A DNA stretch of 64,000 bases from Serendipita indica DSM 11827 (lineage: Eukaryota > Basidiomycota > Agaricomycetes > Sebacinales > Serendipitaceae), in the NCBI GenBank assembly GCA_910890315.1, contig CAJVGD010000050.1, positions 1-64,000 of the forward strand. The letters are read 5' to 3'. Within the stretch, counting starts at the first letter, position 1; every line of letters begins with the position of its first letter. The notes beneath the pieces are model-generated. The model searched no databases, was not told the DNA's origin, and was given only the letters and a program-made list of their open reading frames with translations. Shown piece after piece: positions 22,144 to 34,608 of the stretch. The translations under genes were made by a program, and so were the position numbers.

Positions 22144-23272
22144 GGGTTGCATTGGCAACTATGGCCCAGATTCGGCCGTGTTTCTTGCATGACCAAAGGT
22201 TGCCATACGATCATGCAATGTATATAATGAATAAATTTTCCATCTCATAGCCTAAGAGGCTGGTATAAGATTGGATACACTCGGGGGTCGAGGTCGGGTC
22301 CAAGTTGCGTTTGACGGACAGCATGCGATCCATGAGACTATCCAGACACTTAACAGTGGATCCTTGACCTCGACAAGAAAACATCCGCTCAGAGGTCGGC
22401 AAATGCGTAGAGCAGTACCGAGGCGGTGAGACGCCCAGCAGACGATCCAAATCAACGAGCCAACGAGCGTCGCGTCAGCGAGATGGACGACCTCATCAGA
22501 CTCGAACCGACTTTTATAGACTGATATATCTGCCGAGCTCTTCCAAAAGTTGCTCAAGGGACGGACGCGTTCACCACAAGCACGAATGGATCGAGGGTCC
22601 CACGTTGCTCAATGCGAAATATACGGTGAACCGTCCGGCGAGATTCGAGAGGCAACGGCGATCGTCCAACTCCGGTAACACCCCAGGAGAGGCGTCGCGG
22701 AAACGTCAAAAAGTCCAGAGATGACGCCTGGGAGTCGACGGCCGACCACGAGCTGTTCAAGGGTGCGTAAGGTCGATCAACAAAACCATGCGTTCCTAAT
22801 CCTCGTCAGCCCGTAGCTCGACTGTTTCTTGCAGACAAAGTGCCCATTGTGCAGATAATGTGATCATTCAGCACTAAGAATACGTGATTGGGTCCAAGTT
22901 ACGTTTGACCGAAGCTGGGTGGGACAAATAGGTAACAGTATTGCCACTATCATGGTATTCCTCAATCTTGTGTGTATATCTGGCTAAGCAATAATTAGTG
23001 ACGGTACGCAGCGTCTCTCACCTCGCTCTCGATTCAGTGCATTGAGCAGATTTGCTGTGAGTGCGAAGCAAGTAGGAGCATCTTCCTACAAATAATCGGA
23101 CCATTCTATTTCACAGAACTGTCAAAGCCACCCATAAGCTGTCTTGTGAGAAAGTACGTGGACCAGCGCCTCTTTCTTGCTCTCCTACCGCGGTCACCAG
23201 CGTATGCTGGTCGGCATCGCTCGCGTTCGGATAGTTCATCGCTTATCTTCTTGTCGTACAAGTCTCGCAAGA
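22144..23272. other. Gene-poor stretch with minus-strand relics
   Basis: No intact gene. On the minus strand two places about 590 bp apart (near 22300 and 22890) share a near-identical ~20-bp core, gtccaagttRcgtttgac, reading SVKRNLDP in translation. Frames at 22252-22557 and 22554-22760 abut in a way that resembles one reading shifted by a base. These look like remains of duplicated unknown genes. The right end is the 5' side of the insulinase gene. Confidence 0.35.
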
Positions 23273-26200
23273 ATGTCTTCCAACGCCTGGACGCGCGTCG
23301 ATTCTCCCGCCCATCACGTTTTCTCAACGCCAATCGAAAAGGCCGAATTAGACGACCGCGAATATCGCGTGATTCGACTAGAGAATGGTCTTCAGGCCCT
23401 ACTGATACACGATGGAACCACAGACAAAGCCGCCGCTGCGATGGACGTCGGAGTCGGCCATCTAAGTGATCCGGTAAATCCACAACACCTGATTAGTACT
23501 CTTTTCTGACCCAACTACCCTCTCCAGGATGACATTCCCGGGTTAGCGCACTTTTGCGAGCACTTGTTATTCCTCGGCACCAAGGCTTTTCCAAAGGAGA
23601 ATGAATACTCGCAGTATATCAAAGCCCACGGCGGCTCTTCGAATGCGTATACGTCGACAAGTAATACATGCTACTACTTCTCCGTTGGATCCTCCCACCT
23701 CGCGGGAGCGCTCGACCGCTTCTCCGCCTTCTTCCATTCGCCTCTCTTCGACCCAAGCTGCACCGTCCGCGAGCTTAATGCAGTCAACTCGGAGCATAAG
23801 AAGAATGCACAGTCTGACCTTCATCGAATATGGCAACTTTTCAAAAGCCAAGCTGTGCCCGGACACTGCTGGAGCAAGTTTGGTACCGGTAACCTTGAAA
23901 CTCTCACTCAAGCGGCTAAAGCCAAAACCGGAGAATCATCCATGTCGGACGAGCTGGATGGAGGGGCAGTGGGAAGGGAAACGAGGCGACGACTTATCGA
24001 GTGGTGGGAAAGACACTACTGTGCATCCATCATGGGACTCGTAGTGCTTGGTCGTGAGTCCCTGGATGAGCTTGCCACTATGACGCTCGAGCGCTTCTCT
24101 ACTGTGCCCAACCGAGGCGTCCCTCTTCCAGTCGAGACCGTCCCGTGGGGACCAGAGCAACAAGGGAAGATCATGTTCGTCAAGACGGTCATGGACGTCG
24201 ATACCTTGGAGCTATCCTTTCCGCTCCCCCGTCAGGATACTCTCTACGAGTCCAAACCTGCAACTTTTCTGTCTCATTTCATTGGCCACGAAGGCGACGG
24301 GTCGCTTTTTGCGTATCTTAAGGAGAAAGGCTGGGTCACGCAACTCTGGAGTGGCCCTCAGAGCTCGGCCAGAGGGTTCTCATTTATGAAAATTAACGTC
24401 AAGCTGACAAAAAGTGGATTGAGTACGTCTTTATTCTATATAGTATCACAATCTCATCGAAATAGAGCACTATAAACAGGTCCTGGCATCCATATACTCC
24501 TACCTTTCATTGCTTCGTGCGACCTCCCTCCCCAGATGGAACTTTGAAGAGTTCAAGGCGATCAAGGATATGCAATTTCGATTCGCTCAAAAAGCTTCAC
24601 CCCAGTCATACGTTAGTCGCCTCTCGGAGTACCTGTCCAGGCCGTGGCCAAAGGAACGCCTCCTTAGCGGACCAACAAGGCTCTGGAAGTACGACGAGAC
24701 ACTTCTGAGGAACATGATAGAGCAGCTCCTCGCGCCAGAGGCAGGAAGTGCTATCCTTTCGTCCAAGGACTTCCAAGGAGTGGATTTGGATGGCCCTTGG
24801 CTAAAGGAGAAATGGTATGGGACAGAGTATTTCATTCAGTCGCTGGAAGAAGAGGTGCTAGCGCAGGTAAGATTAAGGGTTGGGCAATAAACATGCACTA
24901 ATACTTCTTAGGCTCGCGCACCTAATTCTATTGACGAGCTCTTCTTACCTGGACCAAACAAGTTTGTGCCGCAAAACTTTGATGTGGTGCGGACACAAGT
25001 AACAGAAGTGGGTATAATTTACTGCCAGGTTCTGCTTTCTGACGATTTCAGCCTGCAAAAGCGCCCACTCTGCTTCTCAAATCCGAAGGTTTCGAGCTCT
25101 GGCACAAAAAGGACGATCAATTCTGGTTACCAAAGGGATATATTGGTGTTTACATCAGAAGGTATGCTCCTTTCATCCTTACAAACTCTACTGACGTCGA
25201 CCAGTTCCGAAGCAGAGTCCTCGGCGAAGCAGTTTTTGATGACCAAGTGAGATCATCTTGCGACATTGAAATCTACTCATGCACTATAGATTTATCGAAT
25301 CCCTCGTTCCGGATGCACTGAGCAAGTACACCTATGACGCCTCATTGGCTGATCTCGACTACACCCTCGCCTTTAGCGGAGAGGGTGAACTGCTACTGCA
25401 GCTCAACGGGTACACTGACAAGTTGGTTCCTTTCCTTCAGTATGTACTGGAACGTTTCAAAAACCACAAGGTGGCCGAAGATCGCTTCCAAGTCTACCAT
25501 GCCGAAGTTAGCCTTGACGTCCCGGTGAAAAGAATCGACTGACTGACTTTTCAGCTCAAACAATCATACGAGAATGCACAAAAGAAAGAGCCATACAACC
25601 TGGCGAATGACTGGGTTTGGTACGCGCTTCGAAACGTAGCGTACACAAACGAAGAGCTACTGGCGGAATTCCCTCGTGAGTTGTATTTTATATCTGTATT
25701 CCACTGAAACTTTGTGAAGATATCACTGCGGCACAGGTCCAGGATCACCTTACCCAGCTCCTCTCCCGAGCGAGATTGACATTGGTAGTCAACGGAAACT
25801 TTGAAGAGAAGGTGAGATATGAACCAATAAGTTCATGGCATACGAGTTAATTATTACAGGATGCACTGGCCGCAGCCGAGATAACAAGAAAGACTCTCGG
25901 TTTACGCCCTCTTCTTCCAGGCGAAGCGCTCAATCGGACAATGATCTTGCCTATCGGACAAAACTTTATCCACAATCGCCAACTGACCAATCCGAAAGAA
26001 ACCAACAACGCGGTCGAATACTACCTCCAGATCCAAGGCGACCCAGAGAAAGTACACCCGCAGCTACTTTTGCTGGCGCATCTCATCAATGAACCAGCAT
26101 TCAGCACCCTTCGTACAAAGGAGCAACTCGGATACATCGTGTCCAGTTATTCATGGCCTCAAGTCTCTGTATTCGGCATGGTCCTCCAGGTACAGAGCGA

Positions 26201-26976
26201 GAAACCAGCACTGTATGTCGAGAACCGCATCGATGCATTCTTGGAAAGCTATGCGTCGACGTTGCGTGAAATGGACCAAAAGGTTTTTGAGAATCAGCGA
26301 CAAGGGTTGGTCAACAAACTGCTGGAAAAGCTGGACAATCTCGACCAAGAGACGAGCAGATTTGCATTTAGGATTCTTGACGGAACCTACGACTTTACAA
26401 ACCGTACGTCTTTCTTCATTCTCTCAAGACTTTGGCCTCACTTCTCTGTTCACAGGGGAGAAGAACGCGAGACGAATCGAGAACCTGACGCTCGCCGACA
26501 TTATCGAATTTTACACCACCTTTGTCCACCCAGAATCCCAATCGCGAGCCAAGCTCTCGGTTCATATGCATTCGCAAGTCAAACTCGGCAAATCGTCAAA
26601 CTTCAGCGTCGCCGCCTCGAAAGTGTTCCTCGAACGGCTCAAGGAGGCTCAGGTACCCGTAGACGAACCGCAATACCATGCGCTGTCTAAAGCTGAACCC
26701 TCGATTGACGCTGTCATTGGGTTCTGGACGCCGTATCTAAATTCATTACCCATATTGACACCTCAGAAGAGAGAGGAACTACTTGGATCGATCAAGACCA
26801 TTGCCGCGGAACATCCGACTCAGGTCAACAAAGATGTGAGCGGGGTGATGAGGGAGGGAACGGTGGTAGTGGAGGATATCGCGGCGTTTAAGCGTGGCTT
26901 AGCCATGTCCAAGCCGGCGAAACCCGTGATGGAGCTCAAACCTATCCTCGAGTCGCAGCCGAATCCAAAGTTGTAG
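23273..26976 (+). CDS. STE23: M16 metalloprotease, insulin-degrading enzyme/Ste23 type
   Basis: A large zinc peptidase of the IDE family that degrades short peptides inside its closed chamber; yeast Ste23 also helps mature a-factor. Exon 1 (23273-23473, MSSNAWTRVDSPAHHVFSTP) ends before intron 23474-23527. Exon 2 has the inverted zinc motif HFCEH at residues about 75-79, and the distal ligand lies in VNSEHKKN. Further introns fall at 24423-24465 and 24867-24911, with several more to 26.45 kb. Later blocks are LWHKKDDQFWLPKGY, LVVNGNFEEK, FIHNRQLTNPKETNNAVEYY, STLRTKEQLGYIVSS (the RxxxGY substrate-binding area) and REGTVVVEDIAAFKRGL. It ends at the TAG at 26974-26976. The whole gene reads with normal short introns and no forced frame slip that I could see, giving about 1,080 residues, slightly longer than usual. 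A broken relative lies on the other strand at 33.4-34.6 kb. Confidence 0.92.
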
Positions 26977-27180
26977 ACGAAAGATGCCTCGTAAACCAAA
27001 TACACGATCTAGATTGCAAGCACTGCAAGGTATAATCTGGGAGGATGGCCCTCGATTCGCTCTCACAGAGAGTAAGGAGGTAGTGCACTACAGTCCGTTG
27101 GTACTTTCTCGCCGAATGAAGACGCACGTACGCGGAGGATTCTAATTGTAAGGAGGGTCTTGGGAATCTTAGAGATATAT

Positions 27181-28156
27181 CTATCTGATGGGGAAACACG
27201 TACGTGGCTTGAAGCGGTGCCAGGCTATGTGGATTTGCCGCGACACTATATTCTCCTCATGAGATATCCTGCACTTTAGAGCTCGTACGTACGCTTCTAT
27301 CGACACCGGTTCGCAGCCTTGCCACTCAACAATGAGCGAGATACCCTCTAGTATCTGTTTCGAACTGCTGCCGGCCTTGTTGTGCACTGTTCTATACATT
27401 TTTTTCAACGCCCATGGGTGCTTGGAGGCATCTTCTTCGAAATTGTTGACCCTAGTCGTTCGGATAAGTAGCTAATAGAACGATTGAACGACTTGCAGAC
27501 CTCGCTAGTTGATCCTTGACAGCCTGAAACAATCAGAAATTGGCACGAGTACACGGAAAGGGTCACCTTTCTCCAGTCTCCATCTAGCCAATCGTAAGAC
27601 GCCGGGAGTGCACCGAGATCATAATCTCGAGCTATCATGAATTGATGTTTGAGCATGATATGTCCTGTGGATGCGTCTTTTGAGAGATGACATAGTATCC
27701 AGGGTTGTCTTGGGTCCTGCCTGAGGGGCTTTGCGCCACTGCATTGGAAGATGGCGACGTACTATCGTGTTCGTCAGTCCAATGTACCACCAAAGAGGGT
27801 GCTTTTACGTTCTCCCATCCACTAGCTCCCGGAAGCTTGGCACATTTGTAGAGAGAAAAGACGGCGGCGAGAGGGTCAAAGTTGGGTCGATACGCGAAGT
27901 CGAGTTGTTTCCAAATGTTCTCTAGGGCCGTCCGTGTGTCAAAGTCCATCTGAGCAAAGTGGAAGGGATGTCCGCCTGGTTCAAAATCTTCTGTCACTGA
28001 GAAACTGCGAATAATACGGTTGACGGATGCTTTGACCACAAAGTGAACTAGTAGGAAGAGGGTGGCTATATCGAGATCAAAACACGATATTTTCAAGGAC
28101 AATATCGCTTCACCTCCTTGCTTGGGCGGCATGGTCGAGGTCGAGCAGTGCGCCAC
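27181..28156 (-). CDS. Uncharacterised protein
   Basis: Not recognised. It starts at 28156 (MAHCSTSTM) or at the internal MPPKQGGEAILSLKI (28132). It runs through FDLDIATLFLLVHFVVKASV, then HFAQMDFDTRTALENIWKQL, SGWENVKAPSLVVHWTDEHD and YYVISQK. There the frame slips by one base in an A run: DASTGHIMLKHQFMIARDYD then continues to LDGDWRK. An intron (about 27524-27567) joins to AVKDQLARSASRSIVLL. A second slip near 27465 leads to VNNFEEDASKHPWALKKMYR and GISLIVEWQGCEPVSIEAYV, ending at 27181. Both slips look like sequence errors because the flanking residues read smoothly. The protein would be about 300 residues, soluble, without signal peptide or known domain. It is convergent with the insulinase gene (about 200 bp between stops). 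Confidence 0.55.
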
Positions 28157-28390
28157 CTGCGACTATGAGGCGTAGCAGTGTTCAAATATCACGCTTAGTT
28201 TATAATCCCCGTCTTTCGGTTACAACTGGGCAGTACACGGGACTGTTTTGTTTATTCTCCACTGTTGGACTCCACCTCCGTTGATGCCGAATAGACGCCC
28301 AGAACCTGGGGCTGGTCCTCGGATCATCGCCATCAGTAGACGAGCCTTGGACCCGTCTTCTTTCCCTCAGTCTCCTCCTCGTCGACGCCA

Positions 28391-31300
28391 ATGGCTCTCG
28401 ACGCTGTATCCGGCATTGCAGGCCTCATCGACTTTGCAATCAAACTCAAGGGCACCTTTGATCAGGTACAACAGTCCTCTCGTTACAAAACTCCTTCACG
28501 GATGCTGAACCCCGCATGTTTCTCAAGCTCGGCGAGAACCGAAGTCAAAACCAGATCATTGCCAATAACATTCTCATCTCATTACAACGTATCGAACGTC
28601 TTGCTTCAGATCATAGCCATGAGCTTAGCATGGCGCCGGACATTAAAGATTCCATGGATCAATTAGAGATGTAAGTTTTCTGACTGCGCCGGATGTGTTA
28701 ACTCTTACAATAAACAGAGAACTACAAACCGCGTTGGACAAATGTCAACGGCGCTACAAGCCCCGAGAGGGGTTTGGCAAAGTAACCGGCAAAGTACGCG
28801 AGTGGAAAGATGGAAGCTCGACAAAGAAGGAGCTTACTCGGTTGGAATCAAACATAAACACCTTTTACCTTCACTTCCTAGTAAGTAGTCGTCTCAATTA
28901 GAATCTAGCTGACTCGCGGTAGGTCGATATGAGCGCCCTGACTGGTTTCAACACGACTCGAATGGATGCCACCATGGTTAATATGCAAGAATGTCTAAAC
29001 AAAATCTCATTGAGGATTCATACGGACATTATTCCTGCAGCAGAGGAAGACCCCACACTCGCCGAAGAACTGGTCGTGGGATCAGCTACACTGGATCGTC
29101 CAGAGATAACGCGTGCAATGGAAGAAGCGACGGCGGTTTGTTTATATCATGCCAGTCGGAAGATCCTGATCCTTGGCCTAGGCTCTCGAGAAAGCTCCTC
29201 AGGAATCTATCGAACAACAATACCTCCAGCTTCAAATCAAAACACTTCGCGGAAAGCTCAACGGCGTTACACCCAATCAAGAGAAAACCTCGTTTACGTT
29301 CCGCAAACGCAAGGGTGGCCCCCGTCAACCGCCCGCTTTCACGCCGGCAACGCAATATACAAGTATATCTGAGCCACTTCCAGAGGCTCAAGACGCCATT
29401 ATGGAATCCATCCGCCTCCTTCGCCGTCTGGAGACTGCCAAGTCAAATACTGTCTCTCTCCAGACAATCGGCGAGCTGCGCGATTTGTCGACCAACCTCC
29501 GCGCTCTCGGCCTACTCACCGAAGCACATGAGATCTGTCTTGCGTGCGTGGAGATGTGCCGAAGTATGGCTGCCGCCAACCCCCAGTCCGTCGCGTTTGA
29601 CCTCGCGCTCACTCTCACCCACCTCTCCTCGAGTGCCAATGATATCGGAGAACGCGACGAAGCCCTCTCATCTGCCAAAGAAGCGGCGAGTATCTATCGA
29701 CAGCTCGCTCAATCACGGCCACAAGTCTATAATCCTCACCTCGCAATGGGTCTTCTAGCCTATTCGAAGCACCTGAATGCCGCAGGAAACATGAAGAAGC
29801 GCTCAGAAAAAGCTCAGAGGGAATAGACATTACCATCTCACTCGTCAAAATCAAGGACGCCTTCCGGCCCGACCTAGCAAAGGCACTTATCTACCATGCT
29901 TATGCTCTTCTGGGAACGGGAAGATTCCAAGACAGTCTCCGGGCCATCACCGAAGCTGTCTCCATCTCCCGCAAGCTTGTCGCTCAGAGCGAAGACCAGT
30001 ATGCACCACTGCTGTCCAAGGCACTCAACTTTCTAGGAGTGTGCCTCCGCGAGCACAACCGCTATGATGAGTCGATTGAGGCTGCCAAAGAAGCCGTCGC
30101 GATTCGACGACGTCTAGTCGAATTACGTCCATCAGTCTACTCTGTAGCTCTCACCGACTCACTTAACAGCCTATCCCTCTCTCTCGGCGAGGCGTGGCAA
30201 TACGAGGAGGCGATGGAAGCAAGTCGAGAAGCGGTAGATTGCGCACGAAAGAGACTTGTGCGTGATGCATCCGATCCCAATCAATGGCTGCTTGCGCAAT
30301 CTCTTGCACCAATGGCGTGGAATCTCGCTGGATTGGATATGCTCGACGAATCGGTTCATCTAGCGAGCGAGGCGATTGGGCTAATCCGCTCACTCGCAGC
30401 GGACAATGAAGCCCTGCGCACAGACTTGAGTGGAGCCCTTATGGATCTCGGTACGGGCTTGATAGAGTTTGGGCGGTTGGAACCTGCGTTAGAGGCGTTG
30501 AAGGAGAGTGTGGCTATTCGACGCGTCCTTGTCGAGAATTACCAGCGCGTTCAACTTCCACTCCTCGCAGAATCGCTCGATTGGATGGGATGGTGTCTGA
30601 TGGGGATGGGCAGACGTGACGAGGCGCTTGCTGCCGCCCAGGAGTCCGTCGACCTCTTCGGGGACGCACTTCGGCATTCTGATTGTCCGGATGCCTTTAG
30701 GATGGGACTGGCCATGGCACTTTCGCTGCTTTCGCGGTGCCTGCGACTCGGGGGACGAAATGCCGAATCTCTCAAGCCTGCGCAAGATGCCTATCACCTC
30801 CTCGAGACCTTCCCAGCTCACTACCCACCCCTCGGCGTTGCATTTGTGCGCGGGACAGTTCTGCGTGCATACTCTTCTGCGCTATACTGGGATGGACAGT
30901 ATGCCGCATCGCTGGCGCGTGCCCAAGATTCGTTGGAGGAGAGGAGAAAGCTGCCGGCAAAACACGCACCTGGCAAATCGGAATCTTATACGCGGCTGGC
31001 CAAGACGCTCGCAAAGTTGGGGCATTGGGATGAGGCACACAAGGCTGCGACCGAGGGTGTCATCCTGATTCGACCGCTTGTGGAGACTCGTCCAGGAATC
31101 AACCGGACCATTCTAGCAAAGGCGCTCCTTGTGCTCGCTAACATCAACTCGAGCATTCCGAAGTACCAACTTACGAGTGTGTCGCTCTTGGAAGAAGCTG
31201 TACAATTGTACAGAGATTCGGGCAAGATGTTTGAGCCGGAGCTTTCAGAGACCTTGCAGGAACTCGCAGAATGTCTGGAGAAGCAAGGCAGAAGGGAAGA

Positions 31301-31487
31301 AGCTAAGGGAGTGGCACGAGAGACACTCGAAATTCGCGAAGTTTGGGCTAGAAAGGGGATTATGAAAGGATACGACGCGATGGTGGAAGCGACCGCGTTA
31401 TTACTGGAGAAGCTCGAAGGAGGTAGCGATACCAACACCGAAACCGGAGAGGCTGAACGAATTGCCAAGCGTGCTACTACGCTCTGA
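28391..31487 (+). CDS. TPR-repeat protein with STAND-type fungal N-terminus
   Basis: The N-terminus MALDAVSGIAGLIDFAIKLK is the start typical of fungal STAND/NACHT proteins. It is followed by a helical region (SLQRIERLASDHSHELSMAP, ELQTALDKCQRR, RLESNINTFYLHF) cut by introns near 28671-28718 and 28880-28922. Normally a nucleotide-binding domain would come next. Here a linker (KAPQESIEQQYLQLQIKTLR...) leads straight to tandem tetratricopeptide repeats from about 29.4 kb to the stop at 31487. These repeats look like kinesin-light-chain TPRs (EAVAIRRRLVELRPSVYSVA; EALAAAQESVDLF). About two one-base slips (near 28480 and 29797, the second in NMKK.. versus NM.EALRKSSEG) interrupt the frame. No Walker A motif is visible, so this is a NACHT-less architecture, probably about 900 residues. 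Function unknown; the TPRs suggest protein binding. Confidence 0.75.
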
Positions 31488-31914
31488 ATTACGTCGTATT
31501 TATGATGTATGCGTTATGTGATGTTGTAATTGACTTTGTATTACACACGATTACTTTATTCCAGGCCTCCATGTCCGAGAAATGATCTATTGGACGGTCA
31601 GAAGTCGAATTCCAGGAATAGAAAGAATGAGATCAGAGAAAAATTGGTCTCAGGACGACACCTCAAGGCTCATAGGCGTTGAACCCTTTGCGAGGCGCCG
31701 CCAAATCAATCGCAAATTACATATAGACATCACGAATGGCTATAGAACTCTTTTTCTCACCATTCATGCTGGGCGACAACCCTACAGTGGTCAAGGGCGA
31801 GTGCAACTTGCGTTTGTTTGGTCTTCCCCTGACCACGTCCAGCTTGATCTCGGTGCGGCGAGAAACCACACTAGATAAGAAGAATCTACAGTCTATTTGA
31901 CCAAAGGAAACATC
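31488..31914. other. Intergenic
   Basis: About 430 bases between the TPR gene and the F-box-like gene. One 98-codon frame (31582-31878) has no recognisable content. Confidence 0.4.
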
Positions 31915-33140
31915 ATGGACGACTCTGCGGCGGGTAGGGGTTCAGTGTCCATTTCCAACCCGATTTCAGATAAGTTGATCTCGCGGGTAAACGTACAGTC
32001 CTTGCCCCTTGAGATTGTACAGGATATCTTCGAATCTCTTTTATTTCCATATCGACTTCTTAAAGTTCATCTCGCCCAACATCGAAACGCAAGTCCTCAA
32101 TTATGGAGAACGCTGCCTTATATATGCAGAAAGTGTAAGTATTCGTGAAGTGAGTTGAATATTGCTCACTTATCATTTCGGTAGGGCATGGAATAGCGCT
32201 CAGTGTGCTCTATGCGTCAATAGAGTTGAGCAGGTACAATGCGATAGTGAAGCTCCACAAGTCTCTTCGAGAAAACCCGCGTCTACGTCCACTTATTAGG
32301 CGCCTTCGTATTTCCGTCCGCATCAACGTGACTGTTCCACCGACGCTATACACTTTATTCCTCCAGATCATTGAACTCGCTGAGGATCTACAAGAAATAG
32401 CGTCCTATTGTCTCTCTGTACCGGAAGGTGATTCGGTGGGCTTTCCGGTGCCATTCGACAAGCACCGAAACCTTGCTTCTCTGGCCCTATACGGCGATAA
32501 ATCCCATACTCTGGACCATACAGTCCTAAGGTGTATTTCAAGCCTCCGCTATCTAAGGCATTTGACTATGGCCAACATGATTCTTGCGGAGAAGGTACAT
32601 CACTCATCTGTTCCAATCCTTCAATCTCTGGAATCAATCACATTCGAATGGGACCACTCTTTGGAAATGCTGGACGACTGGCTCTGCGAGCATCCGAAAC
32701 TACACACTCTACGCATGTACGAAACCTCGGCTCCATCCTCGCCGCCACGATTACTATCAAAGAAGAACCTCATATGTCTGGAGATGATGCACTGGCACTG
32801 GAATACACCCTCTTTGTCTGCATGGTTCTCCGCATGCACATCGCTACGCAAGCTCCGCATTACTGAGGATGTGTTACTGTACCATCCAACACATATACCA
32901 ATACATTTGGAGGAGCTGATAATAGACTTTGTGTGCTACTGGGTAGATTCCCGAGTTTGGGAAGCCTATCTAAACAGAGAGCCTAATATTTCGAAAATCA
33001 TTTTCATTTCTCACCGAGAAATTGCGTGGTATCGGACGCTAGGAGATGTATTTCTAACTGCTGCGAAGGAGCATGGACTTAAGGTGGAATACCAGTTTCC
33101 AGACTGCGATTGCATGGGTATGTATGGCTCATCTTATTAG
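31915..33140 (+). CDS. F-box/LRR-like protein
   Basis: The start at 31915 (MDDSAAGRGS) is the first ATG of the frame. Exon 1 carries the F-box-type helix VQSLPLEIVQDIFESLLFP, and the intron 32135-32184 splits a Trp codon (RKC|W). Exon 2 runs open to the stop at 33140. After the F-box come irregular leucine-rich segments (LRHLTMANMIL, LESITFEWDHSLEML, LHTLRMYE, LRKLRITEDVLL, LEELIIDFVCYW) typical of basidiomycete F-box proteins. Such proteins usually serve as SCF ubiquitin-ligase substrate adaptors, which is inference here. About 390 residues, no frame problems. Confidence 0.75.
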
Positions 33141-33360
33141 ATAGAATAGGCTAAGCACCTTACAGAGAGATATGCCAAGAAAGCTCCGTTTAGGAGCGCG
33201 CCCATACCCATCTCAGTTGTTGGGAAAAGCGAAACCGGGATTGACATTGAAAGATGGGAGCGGGCAGCTGGGTGTAAATGTGAGGCCACTTGATTACAGA
33301 GAGTCTTTACAAACATTGCCATGGCGTCATCGTCTAGAATTTATTACAATCTCTCTTCCT

Positions 33361-34608
33361 CTACGAGCTGAATTTGGGTCTTAGCTCTATCGCAGCCTTT
33401 GGGAGTTCTGATGGTTGCAAGCCTGACTTGAAAGCCACAATATCGTCAATGATAACAGTTTCCTTCTTCAACAGACTCGCTTTGCCGCCCTTCTTATCAA
33501 CTGCGCTCACCGTTTCCTGTGTCTGCGATTCCGCTGTCGGTCCTTCGGCGAACGAATTAGCACTCGAAGTGTTAGCCCCGGGAATGCATGTGAATAGAAA
33601 ATTTGGCTCGAGTAGGTGAGTCTGGGTGAATAAACTCCTCATAGAACTGGACAATGTCGGCAAGCGTCAGCTTCTCAACAAGTTGTGCGAGTTTGTCCCC
33701 TAAAATCAATGAGATTGTCGACTACACGTGAAGCGGACTCACAGAATGTAAAGTCATATGTACCATTGGTAATAAAGCCTGCGAATAAGTCGGATTCTTC
33801 AAGATTCTGTAGCTTTTCGCGAAACGCGTGGACCAATCCATTTCTTCGCTTCTCGTAGTCTCCTTGTTCCATAGTTTTCAACACATCGCAATACTCCGTG
33901 AGAAAGGCATCTATGCGGCCTTCGACGAACGCTGCCGGCTTCTCGCTCTGAACGGAAATAATCAGGCCGCATACAGACACTTGCTTCCACGATGAACAGG
34001 ATACGCTGTATCCGAGTTGCTCCTTTGTTCGGAGTACGTTGAAGGTCGGCTCGCTGAGGATATGGTCAAGCAGTCGAAGTCGCGGATAAGTATGCCGCCC
34101 GTCCCCTCGGACTTGGATGTAATAACTGACCGCATTGTTCGTCTCTTGAAGATCGATCAATGGACGATTATGAATGAAGTTGCCGTCGGTCAGGATCATC
34201 GACCGGCGGAACCCATCTTCAGGTCGAATGGATAGTGGTTTGAATACTCTTCTGACAACTCCCGCAGCTGCGAGTGCATCCTATTTAAATGTTAGTAGAT
34301 TTATTTTTCAGTGGTGAAAATTACCTTTTCCTCGAAATTTCCGTTCACCAAAACGCATACCTTGACCCTTGAGAGGAGAAGGGGAAGGTGTAACCGAGTC
34401 TGCTCGACCGTCACCCATTAAAGTATCCTACTCCCACATCCATGGCGGCTGCCGCCTTGTCTGCATCCTTTTCATGGATAAGAACAGCTTGCAATCCGTT
34501 TTCCAATCGAATTAGACGGTATTAGCGATCGTCCAAGTCTGGCTTCTCGATTTCTTTGGTAAAGACTTCATGGACTACTGGAGAAAGGACCTGCTCCCAG
34601 TAAGACAT
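33361..34608 (-). pseudogene. Insulinase (Ste23-like) pseudogene with internal deletion
   Basis: A second M16 gene reduced to its two ends. It begins at 34608 (MSYWEQVLSPVVHEVFTKEI) and reads to LIRLENGLQAVLIHEKDADK and AAAAMDVGVGYF, matching residues about 1-62 of the intact gene at 23.3 kb. It then jumps directly to TVEQTRLHLPLLLSRVKVCV and LVNGNFEEK, which lie far downstream in a normal protein. An intron follows, then FIHNRPLIDLQETNNAVSYY, LRTKEQLGYSVS and the C-terminal VIIDDIVAFKSGL, ending at 33361. Everything between, including the HxxEH zinc site and most of the catalytic half, is missing. An in-frame TAA stands where the intact gene has Glu in DDREYR, and the last part is frame-shifted. 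It cannot be an active peptidase. Divergence from the intact copy is high, so the duplication is old. Confidence 0.85.

Noticed and set aside
23273-26976. Reading the insulinase gene as several short genes
   Set aside because: The open pieces join through good GT-AG introns into one continuous M16 protein in the right order.
31582-31878. 98-codon frame between the TPR and F-box genes
   Set aside because: No domain or conserved start; lies in an AT-rich gap.
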